This document shows positions 10,340 through 20,311 of a DNA stretch of 34,836 nt, one piece after another. Source of the DNA: Entophlyctis helioformis (lineage: Eukaryota > Chytridiomycota > Chytridiomycetes > Chytridiales > Chytriomycetaceae). Positions within the stretch are counted from its first letter, which is position 1, and every line of letters starts with the position of its first letter. The stretch lies in NCBI GenBank assembly GCA_025526915.1, contig JAHLKH010000236.1, positions 1 to 34,836 of the forward strand, written 5' to 3'. The notes under the pieces were generated by a model that saw nothing but the letters and a program-made list of their open reading frames with translations, made no database searches and was not told where the DNA came from. Made by a program: the position numbers and the translations under genes.

Positions 10340-11567
10340 TTAGAGCTTGGCAGGACGGTGCTGGCTCGAGGCAGTCGAAGAAGCGCGTTGACGAGCGGCA
10401 GCAGCACTCTTGAGAAGCGCATAGACAGTCTGCAGACGTGGCATCTCTACGCCATGCTCTTTGGCAAGACGAAGCGGGTTGCCAACGATAACCTCCAGCT
10501 CGAGCGGTCGCCCGGCCTCCCAGTCAACCAGCATGCTGGGCTTGGCGCCTGTGTTGCGTTTTGTAGACGCGATGATGGTGTCCATGGATGCAAGGTGCGA
10601 GGGGAATGGAACGCCAAAGATGCGCGGACCGGCTGACAGGATCTCAGACATGCAGCCGCGGATGTGGGTCTCGAGGAGCGGATCGGCCACCATGTCTGCA
10701 TTGCCGATGCCGCCAGCAAGGATGGAGGACGGGTTGAAGGAGGCGTTGATTGCCAGCTTGTGCCAGCGAACAAGTTGCAGCTCAGTTGGTGACATGGACT
10801 CGGCGTCCTTGATGCCGCCTGCATGCAGGCGCGATGTGAACAGATCAAGCGCGGTCTGAGATGCAAGTGCCAAATCGGTATCGGACACAGTAGGGCTGGG
10901 CGATGCAGATGCAGGTGCGGCGGCAGACGGAGCAGACCCGAGGTACACGCCGGTTGAAATGCGTGTCCAGCGATTGTGGATGATGGTGCCTGGCTCGGTC
11001 TGCTGGCACGACACAACCGTGACGGCCGACAAGATCGGCAGGGACGGGAACCGCGAACGGTACGGCCACTCGACGCCAAAGCCGTTCTGGATGAGCACGA
11101 TTGCAGGCGCCGCTGCGCGAGGTGTGCGGCCACCACTGCTTGCGTCAACAGATGCCACGATTGGCGCCAGGTCGGCCGAATCATCGCGGATATCTGGCAA
11201 TGCCTTGGTAGCAACGACAATCAGCGAGAAGGCGATGCCAGACTGGGCGGCCTCTTCGTTGGACGCAAACACACGGTAGGGCGTCCATGTCCACGAGCCA
11301 AACGTCGGCGACTGCAGCTTGAAGCCGTGCGCAGCGACCGCCTTGTAGTTGGACCTGCAGACAACCGAGACTTTGCAGGTGGCGCTATGCAGGCGGGCGC
11401 CGTAGAATGCACCAACTGCACCAGCGCCGACTGGAGAGGGCGGAAGTGGCGGGTGGAGGCATGCCAGTCAGCCCTTGTTCACAGAGGCATCGCCATGGCA
11501 CGGCATCGAGCACAGCATGGCATCGAGCCGCCAGATGCGCACCCACGAGCACATGTGTTTCCGCCAT
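10340..11567 (-). CDS. 2-dehydropantoate 2-reductase (ketopantoate reductase, ApbA/PanE family)
   Basis: Exon 1 (11567-11543) encodes only MAETHVLV plus one base. A 111-nt intron follows, and exon 2 is 11430-10340; together 371 aa. The spliced junction creates VLVVGAGAVGAFYGARL, the NADP-binding Rossmann GxGxxG. Then come GFKLQSPTFGSWTWTPYRVF, VLIQNGFGVEWPYRSRFPSL (the conserved NG of the family), and the C-terminal domain with KLAINASFNPSSILAGG, which holds the catalytic-type Lys and the Asn-Ser pair, and EMPRLQTVYALLK. It reduces ketopantoate to pantoate with NADPH, a step in pantothenate and coenzyme A synthesis; some fungal family members act on other 2-ketoacids. A serine/alanine insertion (about SAPSAAAPASASPSP) between the domains is unusual. 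The start codon is only 16 bp from the start of the divergent Rpp21-like gene. Confidence 0.95.
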
Positions 11568-11583
11568 TGCGCAATTCGTCAAA

Positions 11584-12522
11584 ATGTCAAAGACAGCAGC
11601 TGTGCTCGAGGAGCATCGCACTCTGGACCACCTACTCACTGGCGCAAGGCGGCTGTTTGCTCAGGCACCCGCGGTGTCGCGGCACCTCGCACGCAACTTC
11701 TTTGACCATGTGCTCAGACAGCAGCTCGACGTCTCGCCTGCCGTGCGCCGAAAGCTCTGCACCAGCTGCGGCTCGATCGCTGTCGCTGGCCTGACGTGCC
11801 AGATGTCGACCGTCGACGTTGGCATGCGCAAGAGACGGTCAAGAGGAGCGGCGTCAAGGGCAAGCAAGCGTGCCAAGGCAAATGCATCAGAAGCGGAGGC
11901 GGCCGGGCCGGGAGATGCGCCAGTCGGCAAGGCAGCACCAGCAGAGCAGCAGCAACAGCATCGAAAGCAGTTTCGTGTGCCAGCCAGGCCAATCGTGTTC
12001 CAGCACCCAGAGCACGGCGTGCCTGGCAAGATGCTGGCGACGAACATCAAAAGCAGGTGCTTGGTCTGCGAGCATGTGGTGTACTTGCCAGGCATGAGCT
12101 TGGACGACGTTGCTGCTGCAGAGGCAGCCACACCTCTGGTTTCTGTGCCACGGCCGATTGCACCTCCAACCAAACGAGCAGCATCGGCAGCAGTTGCATC
12201 TCCAGCAGACTCGGCAGATGCGACGACAAAGAAGCGCAAGCTGGACAGTGGTAGCTCGGCGTCCTTCACGCCCAAAGCAGCAACGGCACCAAAGGCGGTT
12301 GCTGCTTCTGCACTACCACCATCGCGTCTTAATCAAGGCAAGCCGGCAGCAGCAATGGCAGCCTCAGCCTCAGCAGCCTCAGCAAAGCCGCAGGCAAAGA
12401 AGAAGGATGCCAAGAAGCGCAACAACCTGCAAGGCATTCTCAAGAAGCAGCAGGAAGACAAGGAGCGCCAGGCAGAGTCGGGCAGCGGATACAACCTCAT
12501 GGACTTTTTGTCGACATTATAG
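11584..12522 (+). CDS. RNase P/MRP protein subunit of the Rpp21/Rpr2/Snm1 family
   Basis: A single exon from ATG 11584 encodes 312 aa. N-terminal helices read LDHLLTGARRLFA and LARNFFDHVLRQQL, then RRKLCTSCGSIAVAGLTC (about residues 55-75). The second Cys pair, CLVCEHVVYLPG, is far downstream (about residue 160) because a charged, Lys/Ala/Gln-rich insert of about 80 residues separates the zinc-ribbon halves. The long C-terminal part is Ala/Lys-rich with nuclear-signal-like KKRKLD and AKKKDAKKRNN and ends GYNLMDFLSTL. The family holds the RNA-binding zinc subunit of RNase P or RNase MRP in tRNA and rRNA processing; the long tail is closer to Snm1-like proteins than to Rpp21. The frame is open back to 11407, antisense to the reductase, but the start at 11584 fits the family. 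The 3' end is convergent with the first MFS gene, 92 bp away. Confidence 0.85.
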   Translation: MSKTAAVLEEHRTLDHLLTGARRLFAQAPAVSRHLARNFFDHVLRQQLDVSPAVRRKLCTSCGSIAVAGLTCQMSTVDVGMRKRRSRGAASRASKRAKANASEAEAAGPGDAPVGKAAPAEQQQQHRKQFRVPARPIVFQHPEHGVPGKMLATNIKSRCLVCEHVVYLPGMSLDDVAAAEAATPLVSVPRPIAPPTKRAASAAVASPADSADATTKKRKLDSGSSASFTPKAATAPKAVAASALPPSRLNQGKPAAAMAASASAASAKPQAKKKDAKKRNNLQGILKKQQEDKERQAESGSGYNLMDFLSTL

Positions 12523-12614
12523 TCTGTACACAGTCACCATCCACTAAACCATTGTATTGCTGGTACTGGTGCTGGAAAGCCGGTTGCAACTTGCATTCAT
12601 GTACATGGGTGCGA

Positions 12615-14450
12615 TCAGTGGGCGACAGTCACGTCCGACTCTGACCGCTGCTCAAGACGACGCAGCTTGCCAAGTGCACCAAAGACATGTCCGCGCTCAT
12701 CTGCGCGAAGCTTGACCGACACCTCTTTTGCAATGATGGCAATGGCAGCAACCACGACGGCCGCGTGGCTGACCGACACAACAAAGAACGGCGCACTGGG
12801 TTTCCACGAGTCGAACAGACTGCCGCCAAGCTTGGTGATGACGAGGATGCCAATGGCACCGCAGAAGCTTGAGACGCCAGCGACACCGCCGCGGATGTCT
12901 TGCGGAATGGTGGATGATGAGACGAGGATAAGCGAGAGCGTGACCATGCCGATCTCGCCCACGCCGATGAGAAAAGCGATAAAGTAGTAAAACGACGAGC
13001 TTGGGTTGGGCACAATGAAGATGAGCAGATATCCCGCCGATGCCATGATGGCGGCAAGGAGCACGGTCAGTGGCCGGTACATTCTGTCCGCCAGGAATCC
13101 TTGATGACATTCAACCCAGAATGATGGACCGTCAGTCGCAGGAACACACCACATCTGGAGCGAGGACGTGTCTGCTCACCAAAGACGGGTGCAAAAACGA
13201 GCGCAAACGTCTGGATGATGCCCGTCAGTGTCGAGGCGGTGACATAGGCCTTGCGGCAGGTGTCGATGTCGTCCGAGATGCTGCCACCGCACACGCCGGT
13301 ATCCAGATAGTACTTGTACACGTAGAGTGGGATGAACAACGTCACGGCGATCGTGTCACCGCGAGCCAAGAAGCTGCTGATGTATCCAAGCAGGATACGC
13401 GAGTCGCGTGCAGCCAGGACACCCTGGACGGCCGACTTGCCCACCGAGCGTGTCTTGTTGACGAGTGCCTGGCCAAAGGACGGCTTGAATGTTTGCTGCT
13501 GCTGCTGAGATTCAGACGCTGGCAGAGTCTCCTTTCGTGGCAGGCGAGGAAGGGCAAAGACGAGAAAGAAGGAGAGTGCGAGAGCGATGCAGCCAACAAT
13601 GATGTACGATCGACGCAGGCCGCTCTCGGTCTTGCCAAAGAATGTGGGCAGACGCAGAAACACAAACAGCCCAAGGAGTGCGCCGAGTCCCGTTGTGCAT
13701 CCGACAACACCGGCAATCTTGCCACGATCCTGCGTTGATCATTCAGGTCAATGCCAGTTGCAGGCGGCTGTCGTGGCCACAAGTGGCTGGCACTTACACG
13801 TTCGTCAGCAATGTCGGCCAGGACAGCAGCGATCATGGTGCTGACGGCTGCGCCGCCAACAGCAAAAACGAGCCTCAGCAGTATCAGCTGCGGATACACG
13901 TTCGTCGCGTATGTATACAAGATAAGCGACACGCCAATGAGCAGGTATCCGAGCGAGTACACAATGTGGCGGCCAATCGTGTCGGACAGAGCACCCCAGA
14001 AGATGATGACGAGCAAGGTGGCGATCTGGTCCCAGAAAGCCAGAGTCCCGCTGACTTCTCCGAGGTTGGATGACGAAACGCGGACCACCTCTTCAAGCAC
14101 AAAGACCTGCGATGCACAAGAGTGAGTATTGGAGTCTCATGATGCATCATGCAGTCGACCACAGCAACGGTGCTGAGCGAGTGAGCGCAAGGCGGCAGAC
14201 AGACCTGCGAGCTGTTGATGAACACAAAGAAGGAGATGGTGAAGAGGGAGGCGACGAGGTATGCAGCGAGGTGCCACATTGTGTAACCAGGCTGCAGGTG
14301 CGGCTTGCGGATCCAATACCAGCGTCGGTTTGTGGTGGTTGCCTTCGCAGCGGCCCCTGTGCTTGCTGTCTGCAGAGTCTTGTCGCTGGCATCTTCTGCG
14401 AGTAGTGCCATGGTGATAGGAGCCTCAGGTCGCTCGGTTGGCTGCGACAT
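12615..14450 (-). CDS. Major facilitator superfamily transporter, copy 1
   Basis: Four exons join in phase: 14450-14205, 14106-13798, 13729-13180 and 13099-12615, giving 529 aa, normal for a 12-helix MFS protein. After a cytosolic N-terminus, the first helix is TMWHLAAYLVASLFTISFFV. The MFS motif A-like loop GALSDTIGRHIVYSLGYLL follows helix 2, and RLVFAVGGAAVSTMIAAVL plus ADIADERDRGKIAGV mark helices 4-5. The second half has FGFLADRMYRPLTVLLAA and a repeat of the motif. Substrate unknown; it is likely a plasma-membrane or vacuolar proton-coupled carrier (inference). It lies directly downstream of its paralogue (start 14450, paralogue stop 14740, same strand). Intron positions are identical in the two copies. 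The 289-bp gap upstream of it holds one CACGTG (14518-14523). Confidence 0.93.
13614..14012. repeat. Near-identical block shared with 15787-16185 (copy 1)
   Basis: This block aligns without gaps to 15787-16185 (constant offset 2173). Bases 13614-13757 show no mismatch by eye, and only about ten mismatches appear in the roughly 400 bp. It spans parts of exons 2 and 3 plus the whole 68-nt intron 13797-13730. Sequence on both sides is clearly more diverged. Confidence 0.85.
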
Positions 14451-14739
14451 GTGCGTTGCAAGCGGACGTTTAGAGGTTTTTGAATGGGTCGGAAGTTCGG
14501 AACGCGAACGGTGCCGTCACGTGGAGCGTGGCGTAGTGGCTTCCGACAGAAGTTCCGGGTTGCTTCCGAGGCTGCGATGCGGAAAGGACTGCCTGCCAAG
14601 CAGATGTGGAAACGCGCGCCATTACAGGGCAGACGCAGGGTCAAGCTGCACGGCAGCAGCGAATGGCGGTATGCCTCTCTCACCGTCCACTCATCACATG
14701 CAGCCGGTGCACAGCCACTTGCTTGGATGTGTCTTCATT

Positions 14740-16687
14740 TCAGTCAGACGTTGGTTGCTGCTCAAGGCGTCGCAGTTTGCCCAGAGCTCCCACAACGTCT
14801 CGTCGATCGTTGGCATCCAGCCTTTGAGCAACCTCGCTCATCACAATAGCAATCGCGGCTGAAATGACGACTGCATGGCTGACTGACACAACAAAGAACG
14901 GCGCATCAGGACGCCAAGAGTCAAACAGGCTGCCGCCGAGCTTGGTGACCACAAGGATTCCGATAGCCCCGCAGAAACTCGAGACGCCAGCGACACCGCC
15001 GCGTATGGGTTTGGGGATGGATGACGACGTCACCAGCGTAAGTGAAAGCGTCACCATGCCAATCTCGCCTGCTCCGACGAGAAACGCGATAAAGATATGG
15101 AAGCTTGAACGCGGGTCGGAGAAGAAGAAGAGCAGGATGTATCCAGCAGCTGCCATGGATGCTGCCAAGATAACTGCCAGCGGACGATAAATTCGATCCG
15201 CCAGGAATCCTGCCGCCCAAGACAAAGCACATCAGTCCAAAGAGCCCCACTCGACATGATGACGAGCCCCACCTTACCAAAAATGGGTGCGCAGACAAGT
15301 GCAAATGTCTGTGTGACGCCTGTCAGGATGGACGATGTGATGTACGCCTCATGGCACGATTCGATCTCGCCGCGAAGCTTGCCCTGGCACACGCCAATGT
15401 CGAGAAAGTACCTGTAGACGTACAGCGGCATGAACAGGGACACTGTGATGGCATCGCCGCGCGCAAGGAAGCTGCTGATGTATCCAAGCAGAATCCGCGA
15501 GTCGCGTGCGGCGCGTACACCTTCGACAGCAGACTTGTACACGGGTCCAAAATTCCCCAGGAAGACTTTAAAGAGCGGTTGTGGCGGCGGCGGTGGCTGC
15601 CGAGGCTGCTGCTGCTGCTCTTGGGTTGGGCCGCGTGATTGTCGGTTTTGGTCGATGGATGGGTTCATGAGCGGTCTGGCGCTGCCATCGACAGGCAACT
15701 GGTCTTTGCGAGTGTTGCGTGGCAGTGTGAAGAACAGAAACACAGCAAGAACGAGAGCGATGCATCCGACGATCGTGAATGACTTGCGCAGGCCGCTCTC
15801 GGTCTTGCCAAAGAATGTGGGCAGACGCAGAAACACAAACAGCCCAAGGAGTGCGCCGAGTCCCGTTGTGCATCCGACAACACCGGCAATCTTGCCACGA
15901 TCCTGCGTTGATCATTCAGGTCAATGCCAGCTGCAGACGGCTGTCGTGGTCACAACTGCCTGGCACTTACACGTTCGTCAGCAATGTCGGCCAGGACAGC
16001 AGCGATCATGGTGCTGACGGCTGCGCCGCCAACAGCAAAAACGAGCCTCAGCAGTATCAGCTGCGGATACACGTTCGTCGCGTATGTGTACAGGATAAGC
16101 GACACGCCAATGAGCAGGTATCCGAGCGAGTACACAATGTGGCGGCCAATCGTGTCGGACAGAGCTCCCCAGAAGATGATGACGAACAGGGTGGCCATCT
16201 GGTCATAAAACACGAGCGATCCACTTGTATCGCCGAGTCTAGATACCGGCACGTGCACTATCTCTTGCAGCACGAATCCCTACAATCGGATGAGTGGTTT
16301 TCGGTGTCAGTTGGAATAGCCATGGATCGGATCCATAGCGGAACCGATGGTAGTACCAGTGATACGGTGTTGCTACCACAAAGATACCTGCGAGCTGTTG
16401 ATGAACACAAAGAAGGAGATGGTGAAGAGGGAGGCGATGAGATACGCAGCGAGGTGCCACATTGTGTATCCTGGCTGCAGGTTCGGCTTGAGAAGCCATG
16501 CATTCGTGCTGGTGTCGCCTGGTGATCTGAGGTGGTTGCTCTGGTTGCCGTCGATTGTGCTTTCGTCGGACGAGCGACTCGAGAGGGCCGAGCCATCCGA
16601 CACGGGGTCTGTGTTGATGTTGCGACCATTGTCAGCGGATGGCTGTTGCAAGGGCCGCTGTTGTTGTCCCTGTTCCAGTGCCGACAT
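14740..16687 (-). CDS. Major facilitator superfamily transporter, copy 2 (tandem paralogue)
   Basis: Four exons join in phase: 16687-16388, 16279-15971, 15902-15278 and 15209-14740, giving 567 aa. The helices and motifs match copy 1: TMWHLAAYLIASLFTISFFV, GALSDTIGRHIVY, AVLADIADERDRGKIAG, FGFLADRIYRPLAVILAA. It differs in a longer Gln/Ser-rich N-terminus (MSALEQGQQQRPLQQ) and in the central cytosolic loop, which here holds a Gln/Pro-rich insert (EQQQQPRQPPPPPQP). Both copies end in GALGKLRRLEQ plus a short tail. A tandem duplication followed by divergence of the loops is the simplest history. The promoter is the gap to the divergent gene at 16960, which holds a paired CACGTG. The substrate is not predictable. 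Confidence 0.93.
15787..16185. repeat. Near-identical block shared with 13614-14012 (copy 2)
   Basis: Second copy of the block described at 13614-14012. It covers part of exon 2, intron 15970-15903 and the beginning of exon 3 of the second MFS gene. About half of the visible mismatches between the copies fall in the short intron. Confidence 0.85.
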
Positions 16688-16864
16688 GTCCGCGACGATG
16701 GCAAACGGACTTGCGGCCTGCGAGCCATGCCATGGCCTGCGAGTTAGCAGACAGCATGGGCGACGAGTGGGCGATGTACAACCACAGGTGCCACCACACC
16801 AACGAAGATTGGCTTAGTCGATCGGATGGAGCAACGCAAGGAATTGGCCAGATGGCATGCAGGT

Positions 16865-16882
16865 CACGTGTCACTTCACGTG
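16865..16882. promoter_or_regulatory. Paired CACGTG motifs between MFS copy 2 and the DUF4804-like gene
   Basis: CACGTG at 16865-16870 and 16877-16882, again 12 bp centre to centre, each within a TCACGTG context. The pair lies in the 272-bp divergent gap, 77 bp before the plus-strand ATG at 16960. Binding by a bHLH factor is an inference from the palindrome. Confidence 0.5.
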
Positions 16883-16959
16883 ACTAGATCTTGGCTGACT
16901 TTGGTCTCTCGAACGACAAACAACTGCCCACAGCAACTGGCACCACAAGAACAGGAACC

Positions 16960-18402
16960 ATGCGCCTCTTCGACGCTCTGGTTGCTCGATCCAAGGCGTT
17001 CCCGCGCCAGTTTCCCACAGAGGCCAATCGTATCGAGCGCCTTGCAGCAGCAGCGCCGTCTCTCGTCGGCCAGATCGAGTCGCACGCCCTCGGCACCCGC
17101 ATCATCGTGCACTCGCGTGTTTGGACGCTTGCGACCGAGTTCCTTGCCCACAAGCTCAAGCACGGCACACCAGCCGAGCAGCAGCTCTACGACGGCATGT
17201 CCACGCCAGCGTTTGTCCGCAGACTCATCACGCAGAGACCGCTCGTGTTCATGGGTCCTTCCGACCGAACGCTGCTCCGCGACGGCGTCACTGCCATGAG
17301 CGGAGCGGCATCCAAGCGAGCGTGGGACTCGCTGGGCAGTGCAAACCCCTTGCTGGAGGGCCCGGACGATGACTCGGCCAACGACTCGCCAGATCCGTTG
17401 GGTCGGCTCACGCTTGCAGACTACCTGTCGTATGACGAGATGCAGGTGTCTGCGTTGATCGGCACGTCAACACCGACGCTGTTCATCAACAACGGGTCTC
17501 GCCACAACATGGCACAGCCAGGGCCGCCAGGCTCATTTGAAGAGCAGGGCGTGCTGCTTGGTCTGGTTGGTGCACGGTTCGAGCGCCGCGACCGCATGGA
17601 AGCCGAGTTCGTCTCGGTGCGGCCGCTGCCCAGCGGAGAGACGGTCAGTCTGCACGCGCTGCCTGCGCGGCGGCAAGAGAGCGACGAGGCGAGGCTGAGC
17701 AGACGCGGCATGTGGGCACGGTTCTTTGGCGTGTCTGAGCTGCCAGTGTGGCCGGAGAACGGCGACAAGGATGCCGATGATGCCATGCCGCTGGTCGACA
17801 AGAACGAGCGGTTCCATCGCGACATGTACAAGCGGCGCATGCGCGTGACTGCCGAGCTGTTGCTGATGGAGGCCAACAGTCGCGGTGCTGAGCGCGGCGG
17901 CCAGGGCGTGTACGTCCACGTTGTGGGTCTCGGCTTAGGAGTGTGGGGAGTGCACGCGTCACAGGCGCAGTGGCTGGTGGATGTGTTTGCAGATGCACTC
18001 GCCACCATCAAGCTGCCGCATGTCCGCGTAGTGGACTTTTCGTGGTTTGGGTCTGTCAGTGCGTGTGGATCGACCGGCAATGGATCGACGATGCAGTGTG
18101 CCAATGGCAACAAGCTGATGATCAAGTTCTCGATGCGCAACGTGTCTGACAAGGTGACGGATGTGGACGACAAGGGCAATCCCCTGCTGCTTGTGGCGTC
18201 ATACGCCTGGGACGGCAACTCCTTCCCTGGAAACGAGTACTGGATTGGCAGTCTGGCTGGCAGTGGCGATCCCGCCGCAGTGTGTTGCTCCACCATCGCC
18301 GAGCTACAGAATCCCATGATCAACACGGACTTTGTTCAGCGCATCGCAGTCATGGGCGTAAGCCACAATGGCGAGCCTCAGATCCAACTTGAGCAGCAGT
18401 AA
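16960..18402 (+). CDS. DUF4804-like protein of unknown function
   Basis: A single exon encodes 480 aa from MRLFDALVARSKAFP. There is no signal peptide or clear membrane segment. The best conserved-looking parts are ADYLSYDEMQVSALIGTSTP with LFINNGSRHN (about residues 150-185), GVYVHVVGLGLGVW (about 315), VRVVDFSWFGSV (about 355) and the C-terminal block LLLVASYAWDGNSFPGNEYW followed by SGDPAAVCCSTIAELQNP (about 415-455). My memory of this C-terminal pattern points to the DUF4804 family, known also from bacteria such as Legionella; this is recall, not a search. The fold may be macrodomain-like or glycosidase-like, but I cannot tell and assign no activity. It has no introns while both neighbours have several, which is compatible with acquisition but not proof. 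The 3' end is 118 bp from the convergent CCDC47 gene. Confidence 0.72.
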   Translation: MRLFDALVARSKAFPRQFPTEANRIERLAAAAPSLVGQIESHALGTRIIVHSRVWTLATEFLAHKLKHGTPAEQQLYDGMSTPAFVRRLITQRPLVFMGPSDRTLLRDGVTAMSGAASKRAWDSLGSANPLLEGPDDDSANDSPDPLGRLTLADYLSYDEMQVSALIGTSTPTLFINNGSRHNMAQPGPPGSFEEQGVLLGLVGARFERRDRMEAEFVSVRPLPSGETVSLHALPARRQESDEARLSRRGMWARFFGVSELPVWPENGDKDADDAMPLVDKNERFHRDMYKRRMRVTAELLLMEANSRGAERGGQGVYVHVVGLGLGVWGVHASQAQWLVDVFADALATIKLPHVRVVDFSWFGSVSACGSTGNGSTMQCANGNKLMIKFSMRNVSDKVTDVDDKGNPLLLVASYAWDGNSFPGNEYWIGSLAGSGDPAAVCCSTIAELQNPMINTDFVQRIAVMGVSHNGEPQIQLEQQ

Positions 18403-18520
18403 AAGACACGAAAGCCTTTGCGCAGTGTCCGCTTTATCCCATGACTTGGTCTGGAAGCAAATGCAGCTTCAAGTGCTGACAGGCAGAAGCCTTGGAATGC
18501 CTGGCACCAACTTGCGTGCA

Positions 18521-20259
18521 TCAGCCGCGCATTTTGCCACGCTTGGCCAGCTTGCTCTGGCTCTTCTTCAGCTCGCGCTTCTTCTCCTTCTCTTCGTACT
18601 TGCGCTGCTCTTCGGGCGACAGTTTGGCAACCTGCTCGTCGCGTGCCTTCTTTTCAGCAGCCTTCTTCTTGGCAAGCTCCTCCTTGCGAGCCTCTTCCTG
18701 AGCCTTGTTGATGGTGTCGACGGCTCCCAGACGCAGCTTGTTCACCTTGGCCTTGCCCTGTTGTCAGTCAAGGAATGACCGCCATGATGGTTAGCATCGC
18801 ATACATGACGAAACCCCCAACGGGTGATGAGCAGCACTGACCTCGTTGCTGAAGGAGCCATGCTCGCCAACAAGATCGATGAGCTCCATGACAAACTCGG
18901 TGAGCTCTGTGATGGTGCGGACATCCTCATCAGTCGGCTTGACCACATTGGGTAGCCTGAAGACGACAGTGAGGGTGCGAGGCACTTGAAGCGCTTCCAT
19001 ACTGCAACGATAATGCCACAAGTCAAAGATTGTCAGCATGCCATGGTGTGGGCCGCAATGAGATCAGACGCATCAAACCACGCACGTCTCAGGCTTGGTC
19101 TTTGGCAGATCCGAGAAGATGATCTCGTCAATCATGGGGTACTTGGCAGGCGTTCCCTCGCCAGTAGCCGACAGACCAAGCGACTTGAACAGCATGGCAC
19201 GGATCTTTTCGTTCTTCCAGAGAGCATTGGAAAACTCGGGGGCGTCTGTGGCAAGCTGGTACTCGTCCTTGGGCATGCCGGGCAGATCGCGGGGCTTTGT
19301 AAAGTTGTTCTGTTGGACGCCATCCGGTGCAGCCACACCAAAAAAGGCCGTCAGTTGCTGAGAATGCGCAACTGCGACCGAGCCTGGCTTACCAGATCCC
19401 AGCGGCTCTTGACAATCTTGTTGTTGGTGCGGAAGGGCAGGATGGAGAGCACAAAGGGATCGGCGACCTTGTCGTCGAACGTGACCTTGAGAGTGACCTT
19501 GTCATACAGATCCTTCTTCTGGGCATAGTCAATGAGCCACTGGATGGGATCCTGGCGCGAGACGAGGCGGACAAAGCCATACACATGCTTGACGTAGTTG
19601 CGGCCCGAGGCGTAGAAGATGTAGTCGCGGGGGCCGTCGCGGATGAGCTTGTGGCCTTCGTTGGACCCCACATGCGCAAAGTTGGCCTCCCACACGGGAA
19701 GAGTCATGCGCATCCTGCAGTCCAAGGCCGGGAAGGATCAGCCGGTGGCCATGCAGGCCAGCATGGCGCACAGAGGCAGACAGTCGAGAGCAGGACGCAC
19801 CAGTGGCGGGCAAGCTCGCGGTTGGTGCGCTTGCCAAAGGTGAACAGGACAAAGTAGGCGGCCATGGCCAGGACCATGAGCGCCTCAAACCACAGGTCGA
19901 TGAGCTTGAGCGTGTTGAGGTCGAGCGCCGGGCGAGGCTTGACTGGGTTGTCGCCTGTCAGCGAGAAGGAGTTTCTGCCTGCCGCAGCAGCACCGGCACC
20001 GGCAGCGGCGTCATTGGGCACGAAGGCGTCGTCGTCATCAGCGTCCTCGACGTCTGCGAGCCGTTGAGGAGCATACAGCAGTCAGCCACACTGCCGACGG
20101 TTGCCTGGACAGCAGGCAGACAGGCAGGCTAGCAGGCAGCATGCAGACAGACACAGCAGACGCACCCTCTGCGCGCACAAACAGCGAGGCTAGCAGCATC
20201 ATGGCCAGCGCAGCCATCAGCACGCGCTGCAGCCACTGGAGCGTCGGTCTCGTTGCCAT
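18521..20259 (-). CDS. CCDC47: CCDC47 (calumin, DUF1682) ER membrane protein of the PAT/multipass translocon
   Basis: Six exons join in phase: 20259-20166, 20053-19801, 19714-19393, 19309-19086, 19001-18842 and 18757-18521, giving 429 aa (human about 480). The order is signal peptide (LMAALAMMLLASLFVRAEG), a short acidic lumenal segment (DVEDADDDDAF), one membrane helix (ALMVLAMAAYFVLFTF), then the cytosolic DUF1682 domain with GRNYVKHVYGFVRLVSRQDP and NEKIRAMLFKSLG. It ends in a highly charged Lys/Glu coiled coil (RKEELAKKKAAEKKARDEQ) and SKLAKRGKMRG, which in the known structure reaches the ribosome-Sec61 exit. The human protein is part of the PAT complex that helps fold multipass membrane proteins; the same role here is inferred. 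It is divergent from DAD1, with start codons 52 bp apart. Confidence 0.95.
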
Positions 20260-20311
20260 AACGTCGTGATCTGGTGTCAAGTGATTGCCGCAACACCCGC
20301 CAACACTCGAC
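20260..20311. promoter_or_regulatory. 52-bp shared promoter of CCDC47 and DAD1
   Basis: Only 52 bp separate the CCDC47 start (minus) from the DAD1 start (plus). No TATA box is seen. Any core promoter must overlap the 5' leaders of both genes, so co-transcription of two ER-biogenesis genes is likely. Confidence 0.6.

Noticed and set aside
11407..11583. Upstream extension of the Rpp21-like protein
   Set aside because: In frame, but antisense to the reductase's Rossmann exon and lacks any family similarity.
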